Origin: DASZIT01 sp963770635
GTDB lineage: Bacteria; Actinomycetota; Acidimicrobiia; Acidimicrobiales; RAAP-2
Length of the DNA: 64,000 nt
Assembly: GCA_963770635.1 (NCBI GenBank)
Contig: CAVYQI010000006.1
Location: 620,001 to 684,000, forward strand
Direction of reading: 5' to 3'
This document shows positions 44,072 through 56,270 of the stretch, piece after piece; position 1 is the stretch's first letter, and each line of letters opens with the position of its first letter. The notes beneath the pieces were generated by a model. That model was not told the DNA's origin. It made no database searches and was given only the letters and a program-made list of their open reading frames with translations. A program made the position numbers and the translations under genes.

Positions 44072-45430
44072 GCGGCAAGGACATCCGATTCATCCTTCGC
44101 CGCCGTGGTGATCCTGTTCGCGGCGGTGAGGATCGGGTTCCGGCTCAGACGGCGGTCAACCCGCGAGCCGGGAGCCGGCCGCACCCCCCGCGCACCCCGC
44201 CAACCCCGCCAACCCCGCCAGCCCCGGCCTCGGAGGCTCCCGGGCTACGGGCCCTTCAGCAGTGACGTGGGTCTGGTGGCGGCCCGGGAGATACGGGAGC
44301 GGTTGCGAGGCCGGATCTTTCGGATCGGGACGGTGGTCATCCTGGCGGTGGTGGCGGGGGCGATCATCATCCCCACCCTTACCAAGTCAACGCCGCAACC
44401 CCAGCGAGTCGGGGTGGTCGGATCGCTGACCGCACCGCTCCATGCCGTGGTGGTGGCGTCGGCCAAGACCATCGGCACCGCCGTCCAGTTCGTGCCCGAG
44501 CCCAACCAGAAAGCGGCTGACGACGCCGTCCGCTCGGGGAGCATCGACCTCGCCATCATCAACGGTCAGAAAATCGTGGTGAACAAACCGATCGACGCCA
44601 ACGACAGTACCGGCACGGGCCAGTTGGCCACGAACCTGGGGGTGGCCGCCGCCGTCCAGGCGGCGCATCTCACCCCGGCCCAGTCCGCGGCGTTAACCGG
44701 TGCCAAACCGCTTCCGGTGAGCAGCCTCCAACCCGGCGCCGCCCAAAAGAAAGTGCACCCCACGTCCTTGATCGGGGTCATCCTCATCTTCGTGATGCTC
44801 ACCCAGTACAACACCTGGACCCTGATCGGGGTCATGGAGGAGAAGGCCAGCCGGGTCATCGAAGTGCTCCTGGCCGCGGTGCGCCCGATCCAGTTGCTCA
44901 CCGGCAAGGTGCTCGGGATCGGTCTGGTGGCCTTCGCCCAGGCGGCCCTCATCGTGGGGGTCGCCCTCGTCCTGTCCGCGGCGGTCGGATCCACCCTGCT
45001 GCACGGCACCGGTCCTCTGGTGGTGGTGAGCACGCTGGTCTGGCTGGTACTCGGCTACAGCTTCTACTGCTGGGTCTTCGCCGCCGCCGGTTCCCTGGCG
45101 CAGCGGCAGGACCAGGTGCAGAGCCTGGCCTTCCCGTTGAACCTCCCGATCATCTTCGGGTACATCATCTCGCTGACCGCCGCCGCTTCGGGAAGCCCAT
45201 CGGTATTGATCAAGGTCCTCGCCTATCTGCCTCCGACCGCGCCTTTCGCCATGCCGGTGCTGGTCGGCTTCGGTTCGGTCACGTGGTGGGAGTTCCTCGC
45301 CTCGGTGGCGATCAGCATTGTGGGCACCGTGTTGGTGGCCCGGTTGGCGACCGCTATCTACACCCGGGCCATCCTCCGGACCGGCAAGCGGGTCCGGATC
45401 AGCGAAGTTCTCTCCCGGACCGCCGGATAG
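44068..45430 (+). CDS. ABC-2 family permease, NatB-like (one extra base near the start)
   Basis: About 450 residues. ATG at 44068 gives MSGKDIRFILR, and deleting one C near 44100-44104 continues AVVILFAAVRIGFRLRRR; without that, translation could begin at the GTG at 44105. After a Pro/Arg repeat (APRQPRQPRQPRPRR) comes the classic NatB start LVAAREIRERLRGRIFRIGTVV with a first membrane helix, a large external domain (about 75-210), then five helices (IGVILIFVMLTQYN; GKVLGIGLVAFAQAALIVGVAL; LVWLVLGYSFYCWVFAAAGSLAQR; PIIFGYIISLTAA; FLASVAISIVGTVLVARLATAIY). Exporter for Na+, peptides or drugs; substrate not readable. Confidence 0.8.
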
Positions 45431-45488
45431 CACGCTCCCCCGCCACACTCACGACCGTTTCGCGTTGGCGGAAACGGTGCAGTGGTGG

Positions 45489-45880
45489 TCAGTACGCCGG
45501 CCCGAGCCCCGTGATCATCGGGAAATGGCGAACGTTCATGGTCAGGAGATCCGCGTGAGTCGCAGTGCAGTGGCGGCGATGAGATAGTCGGCAGCATCGA
45601 TCCCGCTGTACGCCGATCGGTATCGACGTGCGAGCTCACCGGCGGCGGGCGAAATATCTTCGTCGACGGAGACCCAAGTGAAGGCCGACATGAACCGTTC
45701 GATGGAATCGATCTCCCTGTCTCGCGCTCCAGCCAATAGTTCAAAGCGGACAACCTCGCTGGAGATCACCGGCTCGTCTCCGTCAACGAGCTGCCGAAGG
45801 AGATCGACGGCGGGCTGGGCGCCACGCAGATGATCGATGGCGACACTCGTGTCCAGCAGTTCAACCCAGACCGTGTTTAT
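45489..45880 (-). pseudogene. vapC: VapC-type PIN ribonuclease toxin, disrupted
   Basis: The PIN sequence is present: VELLDTSVAIDHLRG with the first acidic residue, SSEVVRFELLAGARDR with the conserved Glu, and YSGIDAADYLIAATAL with the third acidic residue. Two problems: the frame upstream opens after a TGA at about 45881 with no ATG, GTG or TTG before VELLD, and after LRLT near 45550 the frame must change to reach DLLTMNVRHFPMITGLGPAY and the stop at 45489. The active-site residues are otherwise kept. Either inactivated or affected by the same sequence problem as 38-44 kb. Confidence 0.7.
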
Positions 45881-46142
45881 TCAGGCGTTCGTTCAGGTCA
45901 CCGCGAAGCGCATCAACGTAGTCGGCGCCGGTCACCCGCCGACCTCGAAACGATCCTGCAGTTTCCTCGAGGGCTCGGATCCGCTCGGCCTTGGTCGGCT
46001 CGCCGAAGGTGCTCCGGATCGCACGCCGGATCAGCTCTGATCGCGACGCCCCAGTCGCCCGGGTCACACGGTCAAGAAGCTCCAATTCGTCGTCGCCAAG
46101 GTAAATCTGGGTTCGTCCCACGACACCATTATTCACCTCCAT
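45861..46142 (-). CDS. vapB: VapB-type ribbon-helix-helix antitoxin
   Basis: 93 residues from the ATG at 46142 (ATG at 46154 also possible). Ribbon-helix-helix part GRTQIYLGDDELELLDRVTRATGASRSELIRRAIRSTF followed by a flexible toxin-binding tail (ALEETAGSFRGRRVTGADYVDALRGDLNERLN). A good GGAGGTG ribosome site precedes an ATG at about 46131 that is in a different frame, so an indel near the start is possible. Stop overlaps the opening of the VapC frame, the standard antitoxin-toxin order. Confidence 0.78.
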   Translation of the reverse strand: MEVNNGVVGRTQIYLGDDELELLDRVTRATGASRSELIRRAIRSTFGEPTKAERIRALEETAGSFRGRRVTGADYVDALRGDLNERLNKHGLG

Positions 46143-46193
46143 ATATCTTGCCACCCGTACTCAGCCCATCGGGCTGGCGGCCGAACTAAGCGC

Positions 46194-47588
46194 TCAACGC
46201 GCCGGTGGGATGTTTTGGTTGAGATGAAAGACGTTGTCGGGGTCAAACGACGCCTTGATCTGCTGGAGACGCTCGTATTTGGGACCGTAGGCACTCCGGA
46301 CCCGATCTTCGTCGTACTCGGTCATGAAGTTTACGTAGCTCCCGACCCCGACCGCGTGGTCGACCAGTGCCGACCAATAGTCGCGCGACCACGCCCGCTC
46401 GGCGTCGTAGTCATCCGGCGACATGGCGGTGGCAGAGACGTTGACCACGAACCGGTAGTCACGGCTCCCACCGAACGAAGTGGCGTTGTCGTCGGCGGTT
46501 CGGTAGGCGCCCCCCAACGGGAAGATGGGCACGAACGACAGCGGCGACATCTTCTTGGCCTGGTGCTCGACGATGGCATCGATGGCGCCGTCGGAGAGCT
46601 CGGAGAGGTAGACGGCCTTCTCGTAGTTGTGCATCCCCCAGGGAGCCGAGGCGTCGAACATCTGCTGGAGACCGACGTAGGGGATGGGGGTGATCAGCTC
46701 CACGATGGGGGAGAGCGCCTGCTGGATCGGCTCGATGAGCCGGGCGTGGTCCGCTTCGTCGCCGAGCCCGACCACTACCAGGCCGAAGACCGGGGAGAAG
46801 TGCAGGTCTTCGGGCACGAACGGCTCCGGCGGCGCACTCAGCCCGGCCATGAACACCCCGCACGCATCCGGCAGGGTCTCCACGAAGTCGCGGGCGAACC
46901 GGAACATCTCCTTGCCCTGGTCGGGGCGGAACAGGAACAGCCCCAGCTGCAGGATGGGCCCGACCGGGTGGAGCTGGAATTCGAATTCGGTCACCACCCC
47001 GAAGTTGCCACCGCCGCCCCGAAGGGCCCAGAGCAGATCCGGGTTGTCGGTCTCCGAGGCGTGCAGCACCGTCCCGTCGGCGGTGACCACCTCGGCTCCC
47101 ACCAGATTGTCCGCGGACAGCCCAGCCAGCCGGGACAACCAGCCGAACCCGCCGCCGAGGGTGAGACCGGCGACCCCGGTCCGGCTGATGAAGCCACCGG
47201 GTACGGCCAGACCGTGCTCCTGGGTGGCGGCGTCGAGCTCGCCCCAGGTCGTCCCGCCACCGCATTTGGCCCGGCGGGCGTCCGGGTCGACGCTCACCGT
47301 CTTCATCGGCGTCAGGTCGATCATCAGACCGTCTTCGCACAATGAGAAGCCGGCGTAGTTGTGACCACCGCCGCGCACCGACACCTCGAGCCCCTGCTGT
47401 CGGGCGAAGGCCAGGGCGGCGGCGACGTCAGCGCTGGTGGTGCAGCTGGCCACCACCGCCGGCCGGCGACTGATGGCGGCGTTCCAGATGTTGACCGCCT
47501 CGTCGTAGGCGGCCTCGCCGGGCCGCGAGACGGTGCCATTGAGACCGGTCTGCAGTTCGTCCACCGCGCCATCAACGATGTTCGCCAC
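46194..47588 (-). CDS. BBE-domain FAD-linked oxidoreductase (berberine-bridge-like)
   Basis: 464 residues from the GTG at 47588, six bases after GGGAGGA. FAD-binding motif VSVRGGGHNYAGFSLCEDG, in which the His is the usual covalent flavin attachment; then GGGTTWGELDAATQEHGLAVPGGFISRTGVAGLTLGGGFGWLSR. The expected second attachment Cys of bicovalent enzymes is not at its usual place. C-terminal BBE motif is VFHLNQNIPP. Such oxidases act on sugars, aryl alcohols or secondary metabolites; the substrate is unknown. Confidence 0.88.
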   Translation of the reverse strand: MANIVDGAVDELQTGLNGTVSRPGEAAYDEAVNIWNAAISRRPAVVASCTTSADVAAALAFARQQGLEVSVRGGGHNYAGFSLCEDGLMIDLTPMKTVSVDPDARRAKCGGGTTWGELDAATQEHGLAVPGGFISRTGVAGLTLGGGFGWLSRLAGLSADNLVGAEVVTADGTVLHASETDNPDLLWALRGGGGNFGVVTEFEFQLHPVGPILQLGLFLFRPDQGKEMFRFARDFVETLPDACGVFMAGLSAPPEPFVPEDLHFSPVFGLVVVGLGDEADHARLIEPIQQALSPIVELITPIPYVGLQQMFDASAPWGMHNYEKAVYLSELSDGAIDAIVEHQAKKMSPLSFVPIFPLGGAYRTADDNATSFGGSRDYRFVVNVSATAMSPDDYDAERAWSRDYWSALVDHAVGVGSYVNFMTEYDEDRVRSAYGPKYERLQQIKASFDPDNVFHLNQNIPPAR

Positions 47589-47807
47589 GATCGTTCCTCC
47601 CAACCCAGGACGGCTACTACGCCGAGATTAGGTGGCACCGCGACGGATGGCAATCAAGGTTGGCCGGGAAGCGGGGGCGAGGCGCCCGCCCGGCCCGACC
47701 CACGGGTTGGCGGTTGGGCTGGACCGCCCCCAGGGTCCCCGGGAGCGTTCCAGCACAGTCATAACGGTGGCGGCGTCGGGTTCTTGCGGGAGAGCCCCCC
47801 GCAACCG

Positions 47808-50296
<2,489 letters not shown>

Positions 50297-50300
<4 letters not shown>

Positions 50301-50719
50301 CGCACGACACCTCCCCTCGGGGTGGGCCGGCCCTGAGGCCGGGTGGCCACCATCGTCTTGGTCACCGGCACCAGCTCGCGCCGGTACTGCTGGTGGGCGC
50401 GGGCCACCGCCTCTCTGGCCTCGATCACCGAGGCGGCGACCTCGGCCTTCAGCCGGGCCACCTCCCGCTCGAGCTCCATTACCCGGCGGACCCCCTCGAG
50501 GTTGAGGCCGGCGTTGGTCAGCTCCTGGATGTGGCGGAGCCGGGCCAGGTCCTCCTCGCTGAACCGGCGGCTGCCGCCCTCGGTGCGGACCGGGTCGAGC
50601 AGGCCCTTGCGCTCGTAGACACGGAGGGTCTGGGGATGGACCCCGGCCAGCTCGGCGGCCACCGAGATCACGTAGACGGCACGGGTACGCGGGTCGCGGG
50701 AGTCGTCGGCCATCGCCAT
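50297..50719 (-). CDS. hspR: HspR, MerR-type heat-shock repressor
   Basis: 140 residues. MerR-family winged helix: VYVISVAAELAGVHPQTLRVYERKGLLDPVRTEGGSRRFSEEDLARLRHIQEL (16-66), followed by a coiled coil rich in Glu/Arg. It overlaps dnaJ (TGATG) and clpB (ATGA). In Streptomyces HspR, with DnaK as corepressor, represses the dnaK operon; the same feedback is expected here. The classic HAIR operator (CTTGAGT-N7-ACTCAAG) was not found in exact form upstream of dnaK. Confidence 0.95.
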
Positions 50720-51855
50720 CACACCCCCTCGAAGTCTCTCGGCGGCTGGTCGAGCAGCTTGGCCAGTTCCTCCACCGTCGTCCGCTGATCGTCGGTGAGG
50801 GTATCGGGCACCACCACCTCGGGGGTGACCAGCAGGTCGCCGGCGGGGGTCTTCTTGCCGGCGGGCACGCCCCGGCCCTTCACCCGGAAGGTCCTCCCCG
50901 ACGGGGTCCCCGGCGGGATGCGGAGGGTCACCGGGTCGGTGAGGGTGGGCACGGTCAGGGTGGTGCCGAGCACCAGCTCGGGGTAGGTGACGGGAACGCT
51001 GAGGGTCAGGTTCCTCCCCTTGCGCCCGAACACCGCGTGGCGGTTGACCCGGACGACCACGTAGAGGTCGCCGGCGGGCCCGCCGTTGCGCCCGGCCGCA
51101 CCCCGGCCCTTCACCCGGATGCGGGAACCGTCGTCCACCCCCGGCGGGATCCGCACCTTCACGGCGCGGTCGCGGTGCTCCACCCCCGACCCGTGACAGG
51201 TCGGGCAGGGGGTCTCGACGATGGTGCCGCTCCCCTGGCACTGCGGGCAGATCTGGCTGAGGGAGAAGAGGCCCTGGTTGTCCTGCAGGGTGCCGGTGCC
51301 GCCGCAGCGCGGGCAGGTGATCGGGTGGGTGCCGGGGGCCGCCCCTGACCCGTGGCAGGTGTGGCAGCGGGCGTCGGTGGTGAGGTGGACCGAGGTGGTG
51401 ACCCCGTGGACGGCGTCCTCGAAGGACAGGTTGAGCTCGGTCTCGACGTCGTTGCCCCGCTGGGGCCCGGTGCCGGTGCCGGACACGTTTCGGTTGCGCC
51501 GGTTGCCGCGGCCGAAGAGGCCGCCGAAGAGGTCCCCGAGGTCGCCGACGTCGTCGACCCGGAAGGTGGTGCCGCCGGCTCCCCCGAAGCCGCCGGGGAA
51601 CCCACCGGCGCCGGCGCCGGCCATCGGCCCCATGGCCCGGACCTCGTCGTACTCCTTGCGGGTCTCGGCGTCGTTGAGGACGTCGTAGGCGGCGGAGATC
51701 TCCTTGAAGGTCTCCTCCTGGCCGGGGTTGGTGTCGGGGTGGTTTTTCTTGGCCAGCTTCCTATAAGCGCTGGTGATCTCCTTGGGCGTGGCCGTCTTGG
51801 AGACCCCGAGGGTCTTGTAATAGTCCTTCTCGAACCATTCGCGCTGGGGTGCCAC
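50719..51855 (-). CDS. dnaJ: DnaJ co-chaperone
   Basis: 378 residues from a GTG. J-domain (10-75) with the HPD tripeptide in KKNHPDTNPGQE, a Gly/Phe-rich region (GAGAGGFPGGFGGAGGTTF), and a zinc-finger domain with four CxxCxGxG-like repeats: CHTCHGSG, CPRCGGTG, CPQCQGSG and CPTCHGSG. C-terminal peptide-binding domains follow. Four bases after grpE. Confidence 0.97.
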   Translation of the reverse strand: MAPQREWFEKDYYKTLGVSKTATPKEITSAYRKLAKKNHPDTNPGQEETFKEISAAYDVLNDAETRKEYDEVRAMGPMAGAGAGGFPGGFGGAGGTTFRVDDVGDLGDLFGGLFGRGNRRNRNVSGTGTGPQRGNDVETELNLSFEDAVHGVTTSVHLTTDARCHTCHGSGAAPGTHPITCPRCGGTGTLQDNQGLFSLSQICPQCQGSGTIVETPCPTCHGSGVEHRDRAVKVRIPPGVDDGSRIRVKGRGAAGRNGGPAGDLYVVVRVNRHAVFGRKGRNLTLSVPVTYPELVLGTTLTVPTLTDPVTLRIPPGTPSGRTFRVKGRGVPAGKKTPAGDLLVTPEVVVPDTLTDDQRTTVEELAKLLDQPPRDFEGV

Positions 51856-51859
51856 TGTC

Positions 51860-52594
51860 TTAGCCGTGCACCATCACCATGGCCGGACGGATGACGGTGC
51901 CCTTCCAGCTGTAGCCGGGCCGCATCACCTGGCCCACGATGGGGCCGTCGTGGGGCGCGGGCGCGTTCGAGTCGTCGGCGGCGTCGGCCCCAACACTCCC
52001 GGCCGCACCATTTCCATTCCCGTTCACCGCATCCGCCGGCCCGGGCTCGGCAGGAAGGTGCCCCACCGCTTCGTGGGTGTTGGGGTCGAAGGGTTGGCCG
52101 ACCGGGTCGATGCGCTCCAGACCTTCCTTGGCCAGGGCGCCGGTAAGCAGCGAAGAGGCGGCCACCAGGGCCCGGGCGTCGTCGGAGTCGGGGTCGCCCA
52201 CGTGGGCGGCGGCCAGATCGAGGGCGTCGAGGACCGGCAGCAGCTTGCCCACCAGGAGCACCGCCGCCCGCTCCGCCTGCTCGCTCTGCTGCTTGGCCAC
52301 CCGCTTGCGGTAGTTGTCGAACTCCGCCTGCAACCGCCGCAGCGAGTCGAGGTACTCGTCGCGTTGGGCGGTCACCACCGTCAGCGGGTCGACGACTTCG
52401 CCTTCGACCACCTCGTCGTCATCGACCCTGCCCTCGTCGCCGAAGGTGAGGTCGTCATCACCGAAGCTGGGCCCGACCTGCGGTCCGGCCACGCCGAACT
52501 TCCTGGCCCGGGACGCGGCGGCAGAACCAGAGGGGATCTCCCCCTCTGGTTCTTTCGCTCGCATCCGGTCAGGCGTCTCATGGCTACCGGTCAT
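51860..52594 (-). CDS. grpE: GrpE nucleotide exchange factor
   Basis: 244 residues. Long acidic N-terminus (about 1-75) followed by the dimer-forming coiled coil (AQRDEYLDSLRRLQAEFDNYRKRVAKQQ), a four-helix part (LLVGKLLPVLDALDLA), and the beta-domain KEGLERIDPVGQPFDPNTHEAVGHLP with the exchange-active wing GQVMRPGYSWKGTVIRPAMVMV. An unusual Asn/Gly-Ala insert (AVNGNGNGAAGSVGADAADDSN) lies in a loop of the beta-domain. Confidence 0.96.
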   Translation of the reverse strand: MTGSHETPDRMRAKEPEGEIPSGSAAASRARKFGVAGPQVGPSFGDDDLTFGDEGRVDDDEVVEGEVVDPLTVVTAQRDEYLDSLRRLQAEFDNYRKRVAKQQSEQAERAAVLLVGKLLPVLDALDLAAAHVGDPDSDDARALVAASSLLTGALAKEGLERIDPVGQPFDPNTHEAVGHLPAEPGPADAVNGNGNGAAGSVGADAADDSNAPAPHDGPIVGQVMRPGYSWKGTVIRPAMVMVHG

Positions 52595-52600
52595 GGACGA

Positions 52601-54454
<1,854 letters not shown>

Positions 54455-54546
54455 CTGGTGCTCCCTTTTCCCTGTTCAGCGCCCTTCCTCGGAGCGCCTC
54501 TGGCCTGTGTTGTTGCTCTTCTGAGCTAGACCTTATTCTGGTTCCC

Positions 54547-54578
54547 ACACAAGTATAGCAAAGTTGATGGTCTTGTGT
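54547..54578 (-). promoter_or_regulatory. Inverted repeat and extended -10 upstream of dnaK
   Basis: ACACAAG at 54547-54553 and CTTGTGT at 54572-54578 form a perfect dyad with an 18-base spacer. Overlapping it, on the minus strand, TGC-TATACT (54552-54560) looks like an extended -10 box. Each arm differs by one base from a HAIR half-site (ACTCAAG/CTTGAGT), but orientation and spacing are not those of HAIR, so HspR binding is only a possibility. Confidence 0.4.
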
Positions 54579-54732
54579 ATAGGTTTTCTTCAATATTCTG
54601 CTCATGTACTTTGAACAGGGACTATACCAGATCGTGGCTGCACTGCCGGCATACCAGGGGTGCCCGAAAGGCCCTGAACTGGAGGTCCTTCGGCCCCTGG
54701 ACCGGGCTTGTCCCAGGGAGTTGACTTGACAT

Positions 54733-55077
54733 ATGACAGAAGTTCCCGACTCCCGGGACACGGACCTCGGCTGGATCAGGCATCAACTGCAAGGCCTGGT
54801 CTGCGAACGCCTCCAGCACCAACTGAGCCATGACGAGGAGCTGCGCTTCCGCCGTCTGTGCGAGCGAGAGGGCACTCTGCTTCGAGCCAGGGCCGACGAG
54901 GCAGTCGTACGCCCGAGACGACTACCACGCCGGCAGCGCCAACGTCGCTGTTTCTCAGCTTTGGGCACCAAGCCCGCAAGCCAGTCGAGATACGCTCGCC
55001 CCCATGCCCGACCTGGTCCTCCTCCGCCATGGCCAGTCAACCTGGAATGCCGAGAATCTGTTTACCGGATGGCATGA
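54733..55077 (+). CDS. Possible small protein upstream of gpmA
   Basis: ATG at 54733, twelve bases after AGGGAG. The first 53 residues (TEVPDSRDTDLGWIRHQLQGLVCERLQHQLSHDEELRFRRLCEREGTLLRAR) look like a short helical actinobacterial protein with the recurring LCERE element. After that the reading becomes Arg/Pro-rich and overlaps gpmA by 74 bases, so the true end may be earlier because of an indel, or the gene may not be real. No known function. Confidence 0.35.
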   Translation: MTEVPDSRDTDLGWIRHQLQGLVCERLQHQLSHDEELRFRRLCEREGTLLRARADEAVVRPRRLPRRQRQRRCFSALGTKPASQSRYARPHARPGPPPPWPVNLECRESVYRMA

Positions 55078-55759
55078 CGTCGATCTGACCCCTCAAGGGG
55101 AGGCCGAGGCCATTGAAGCGGGACGGTTGTTGGGGTCGGAGGCAGACCTCGATCTGCGGGTGGTCCATACGTCGGTGCTTACCCGAGCCATACGCACTGC
55201 AAACTTCACACTCGACGCCGCTCAGAAGAGTTGGTTGCCGGTGCGTCGCCACTGGCGGCTCAACGAGCGCCACTACGGGGACCTCCAGGGTCGCAACAAG
55301 AAGGAAACCGCGGCTCAATACGGCAAGGAGCAGCTCAACGCTTGGCGCCGCGGCTATGCCACCCCGCCTCCTCCGGTGCCACCGGGCGACGAACGCCACC
55401 CGGCCGGGGACCCCCGCTATCGGGACGTGCCGGCGGAGGCGTTGCCGGCCACTGAGTGCCTGGCCGACGTGGTGGCCCGGGTCGTCCCCTACTGGGAGGA
55501 CGCCATCGTCCCCGACCTGTTGGTCGAGGGGCCCCGGGGCGGAGCGGTGCTGGTGGTCGCCCATGGAAACAGCCTCCGGGCACTTCGCAAGCACATCGAC
55601 GGGATCAGCGACGATGACATCGTCGAGTTGGAGATTCCGACCGGCATCCCGTTCCGCTACCGGTTAGGTGACGACCTCAGCGTGGTGTCCAGTGAGTACC
55701 TGGGTGATCCCGAGGCGGCCAAGGCGGCGTCAGAGGCGGTAGCCCGTCAGGCGGGCTGA
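55004..55759 (+). CDS. gpmA: Phosphoglycerate mutase, 2,3-BPG-dependent
   Basis: Interconverts 3- and 2-phosphoglycerate. 251 residues from the ATG at 55004. The histidine-phosphatase motif LVLLRHGQSTWNAENLFTGWHDV carries the phospho-accepting His, followed by LRVVHTSVLTRAIRTA, RRHWRLNERHYGDLQGRNKKETAAQYG, and VVAHGNSLRALRKHIDGISDDDI with the second His. Read-through upstream lacks conserved sequence, so the ATG at 55004 is preferred. Terminates before a bidirectional hairpin. Confidence 0.96.
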   Translation: MPDLVLLRHGQSTWNAENLFTGWHDVDLTPQGEAEAIEAGRLLGSEADLDLRVVHTSVLTRAIRTANFTLDAAQKSWLPVRRHWRLNERHYGDLQGRNKKETAAQYGKEQLNAWRRGYATPPPPVPPGDERHPAGDPRYRDVPAEALPATECLADVVARVVPYWEDAIVPDLLVEGPRGGAVLVVAHGNSLRALRKHIDGISDDDIVELEIPTGIPFRYRLGDDLSVVSSEYLGDPEAAKAASEAVARQAG

Positions 55760-55820
55760 CGCGGAACGGTTCGCCAAGTTACCGGTTTGATTCTCATCCC
55801 AACGGAACCCAGGGCCAAGC

Positions 55821-55858
55821 GATGAATGGCCGACCCCCGAAGGAGCCGGCCATTCATC
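55821..55858. terminator. Perfect 12-bp hairpin between gpmA and glnK
   Basis: GATGAATGGCCG and CGGCCATTCATC pair fully around a 14-base loop. It lies between converging gpmA and glnK ends, consistent with a bidirectional terminator. Confidence 0.75.
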
Positions 55859-55897
55859 TACACGGGGTGCCGTGGGGGGCATCGGCACCCGGTTGGG

Positions 55898-56236
55898 TCA
55901 CAAGGCGTCGCTACCCCGCTCCCCGGTCCTCACCCGCACGACGTCCTCCACGGGGAGGATCCAGACCTTGCCGTCGCCGATCTTGCCCGTGCTGGCGCTG
56001 TCGACCACCGCGTTGGTCACATCCTCCACCTGAGCGTCGTCGACCAAGATTTCGAGACGCACCTTGGGGACGAACTCGACCTCGTATTCGGCGCCCCGAT
56101 AGACCTCGGTGTGACCCCTCTGGCGCCCAAAGCCCTGGGCCTCCGTCAGGGTCAATCCGTGGACACCGAGGGTTTTGAGCGCCTCTTTCACGTCGTCAAG
56201 TTTGAACGGCTTCACTACCGCTACGACGAGTTTCAT
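55898..56236 (-). CDS. glnK: PII nitrogen regulatory protein GlnK/GlnB
   Basis: 112 residues from the ATG at 56236, after an ideal AAGGAGG site. Starts MKLVVAVVKPFKLDDVKEALKTLG; the T-loop GHTEVYRGAEYEVEFVPK carries Tyr51, the residue adenylylated in actinobacteria or uridylylated elsewhere. C-terminal GKIGDGKVWILPVEDVVRVRTGE completes the ATP/2-oxoglutarate site. Downstream of amt (34-base gap), so it is the AmtB-gating GlnK type. Confidence 0.97.
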   Translation of the reverse strand: MKLVVAVVKPFKLDDVKEALKTLGVHGLTLTEAQGFGRQRGHTEVYRGAEYEVEFVPKVRLEILVDDAQVEDVTNAVVDSASTGKIGDGKVWILPVEDVVRVRTGERGSDAL

Positions 56237-56270
56237 TTTTGAATTCCTCCTTGGATTCGTAGTGGTCGTG

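Noticed and set aside
54532..54553. A degenerate HAIR site for HspR (CTTATTC...ACACAAG)
   Set aside because: Only the CTT of the left arm fits and the spacer is eight instead of seven; too weak to annotate.
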